In this document: positions 54,198 through 55,090 of the stretch, piece by piece | Layout of the letters: each line of letters starts with the position of its first letter | Position numbering within the stretch: the stretch's first letter is position 1 | Assembly (NCBI RefSeq): GCF_030010555.1 | Contig: NZ_JASCQP010000019.1 | Span: 1-55,090 of the forward strand | Direction: 5' to 3' | DNA length: 55,090 nt | Origin: Halomonas rhizosphaerae | GTDB taxonomy: Bacteria; Pseudomonadota; Gammaproteobacteria; Pseudomonadales; Halomonadaceae | The notes under the pieces: generated by a model | Told to the model about the DNA's origin: nothing | The model's input: only the letters and a program-made list of their open reading frames with translations | Database searches by the model: none | Made by a program: the position numbers and the translations under genes

Positions 54198-55060
54198 AGT
54201 ACGCCTTCATCGAGCAGCACCGTCAGGCCTTCAGCGTTCATCGGATGTGCGCGTTTCTCGGTGTCGCCCGCAGCGGCTACTACGCCTGGCGACAGCGTGG
54301 TGGTGAACCGTCTTCCCGCCGCCGCCGACAAACGATCACGGATCAGCGCGTGGCTCAGGCCTTCGAACAGGGCAAGGGGCGCTCAGGCGCCCCCAGGCTG
54401 ACCCGCGACCTGAACGATGCTGGCGTACCCATCTGCCGTAATACTGTGGCCGCCAGCCTCCGTCGGCAAAACCTGCGGGCGAAAGCCGCTCGCAAGTTCA
54501 AGGCCACCACGAATTCACGGCATGGCCTGCCAGTCGCACCGAACCTGATGGAGCAGGACTTCACCGCTACGGCACCGAATCAGAAATGGGTCGGCGACAT
54601 CACCTACCTGGCAACGGGTGAAGGCTGGCTCTATCTGGCGGTGCTGATTGATCTGTACTCACGCAAGGTGATCGGCTGGGCGATGAGCGAACGCATGACG
54701 GCTGACCTGGTCAGCGATGCCCTGAAAATGGCCCTGTGGAGCCGGAAGATGCCCAAAGGCGTAATTGTCCATTCAGACCGCGGGAGCCAGTACTGCTCGA
54801 CGCTGTACCAGTCGCTGCTGATGCGTCACGGTCTCAAGTGCAGCATGAGCGCCAAGGGCAACTGTTACGACAATGCCTGCGCTGAGAGCTTCTTTCACAG
54901 CCTCAAGGTCGAAGCCATCCACGGCGAGCGGTTCGTGACCCGTGAGGCGATGCGTCGGCAGGTATTCGAATACATTGAGTTGGACTACAACCGGCAACGC
55001 CGACACAGTGCAATCGGGATGATCAGTCCAGAGGCCTTTGAGGCCCAAATGATCGCTTAG
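54194..55060 (+). CDS. IS3-family transposase OrfB (DDE integrase domain)
   Basis: 288 aa. The HTH_21 region is '[15 protein letters not shown]'; the rve/DDE core has first Asp in 'WVGDITYL', second in '[11 protein letters not shown]', and Glu in '[12 protein letters not shown]'. Its own GTG overlaps the orfA stop (GTGA), but the functional enzyme is expected as the frameshift fusion. No frameshift damage seen, so the element may be active. Confidence 0.93.
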   Translation: MKYAFIEQHRQAFSVHRMCAFLGVARSGYYAWRQRGGEPSSRRRRQTITDQRVAQAFEQGKGRSGAPRLTRDLNDAGVPICRNTVAASLRRQNLRAKAARKFKATTNSRHGLPVAPNLMEQDFTATAPNQKWVGDITYLATGEGWLYLAVLIDLYSRKVIGWAMSERMTADLVSDALKMALWSRKMPKGVIVHSDRGSQYCSTLYQSLLMRHGLKCSMSAKGNCYDNACAESFFHSLKVEAIHGERFVTREAMRRQVFEYIELDYNRQRRHSAIGMISPEAFEAQMIA

Positions 55061-55090
55061 ACCGGTGTCCACCAATGCTGGGTAAGATCA

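Larger units (their letters stand above)
53838..55090 (+). mobile_element. IS3-family insertion sequence, complete
   Basis: 27-bp terminal inverted repeats: left 53838-53864 (TGATCTTGCCCAGC...), right 55064-55090 (complement TGATCTTACCCAGC...), 23 of 27 matching. Length 1253 bp, with orfA and orfB in the IS3 arrangement. The right end coincides with the window end, so the target-site duplication cannot be checked. It interrupts an integron cassette gene. Confidence 0.93.

Overview
The window is high-GC (estimated by eye at about 65-70%), densely coded, and reads like the chromosome of a halophilic gammaproteobacterium, most likely of the Halomonas group. The reasons are acidic periplasmic proteins, a six-gene Mrp-type Na+/H+ antiporter with fused MrpA-MrpB, TRAP and GntP transporters, a leucine/isovalerate (liu) operon, and heptanucleotide intergenic repeats. 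The last 3 kb are different: AT-richer integron gene cassettes and an IS3-family insertion sequence.

Layout. 31-2807 (minus strand): a TRAP solute-binding protein, an AraC regulator and a GntR/FCD regulator. 2970-11563 (plus): a peptide/nickel-type ABC importer (binding protein, two permeases, one fused double ATPase), then a D-2-hydroxyacid dehydrogenase-like flavoprotein, an EamA exporter and a HisC-like aminotransferase. This looks like one uptake-and-catabolism locus under the divergent GntR regulator. 11591-14807: a small lipoprotein, an MFS transporter with a coupled micro-ORF, and a GntP permease. 15168-20931: mrpA(B)CDEFG, every junction translationally coupled.

20942-28094: a redox/thiol gene group. 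An AhpD-like protein and a cysteine synthase-glutaredoxin fusion lie on the minus strand. A large BTAD regulator, a tandem DUF4242 protein, an OsmC protein and a flavin monooxygenase-like protein diverge from them. 28492-30075: a secreted TPR protein, followed by an apparent 3' remnant of a radical-SAM (AmrS-like) gene. 30260-31790: TetR and a metallo-beta-lactamase-fold protein diverge around paired operators. 31941-34015: a Ca2+/cation antiporter and a methyltransferase. 34016-34850 holds no convincing gene and is followed by a small secreted protein. 35287-38620: a tungstate ABC importer (tupBCA) with a divergent HTH/PBP regulator. 38710-40471: a squalene-synthase-like gene and idi. 40741-42639: a membrane-anchored beta-lactamase-family hydrolase. 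42682-44712: LysR and an SbtA-type bicarbonate transporter, divergent.

44948-51830: liuABCDE, which converts isovaleryl-CoA to acetoacetate and acetyl-CoA. It has a MerR/LiuR-like operator upstream but no liuR in the window, and repeat elements sit between its genes. 51976-53837: three integron cassettes on the minus strand, each ending in an attC-like site; the third is cut by the IS3-family element at 53838-55090, which ends exactly at the window edge.

The strongest candidates for something new are the cysteine synthase-glutaredoxin/BTAD/DUF4242/OsmC/FMO locus, the orphan integron cassettes, and the structured repeats in the liu operon. All functions are inferred from sequence reading alone; no database search was run.
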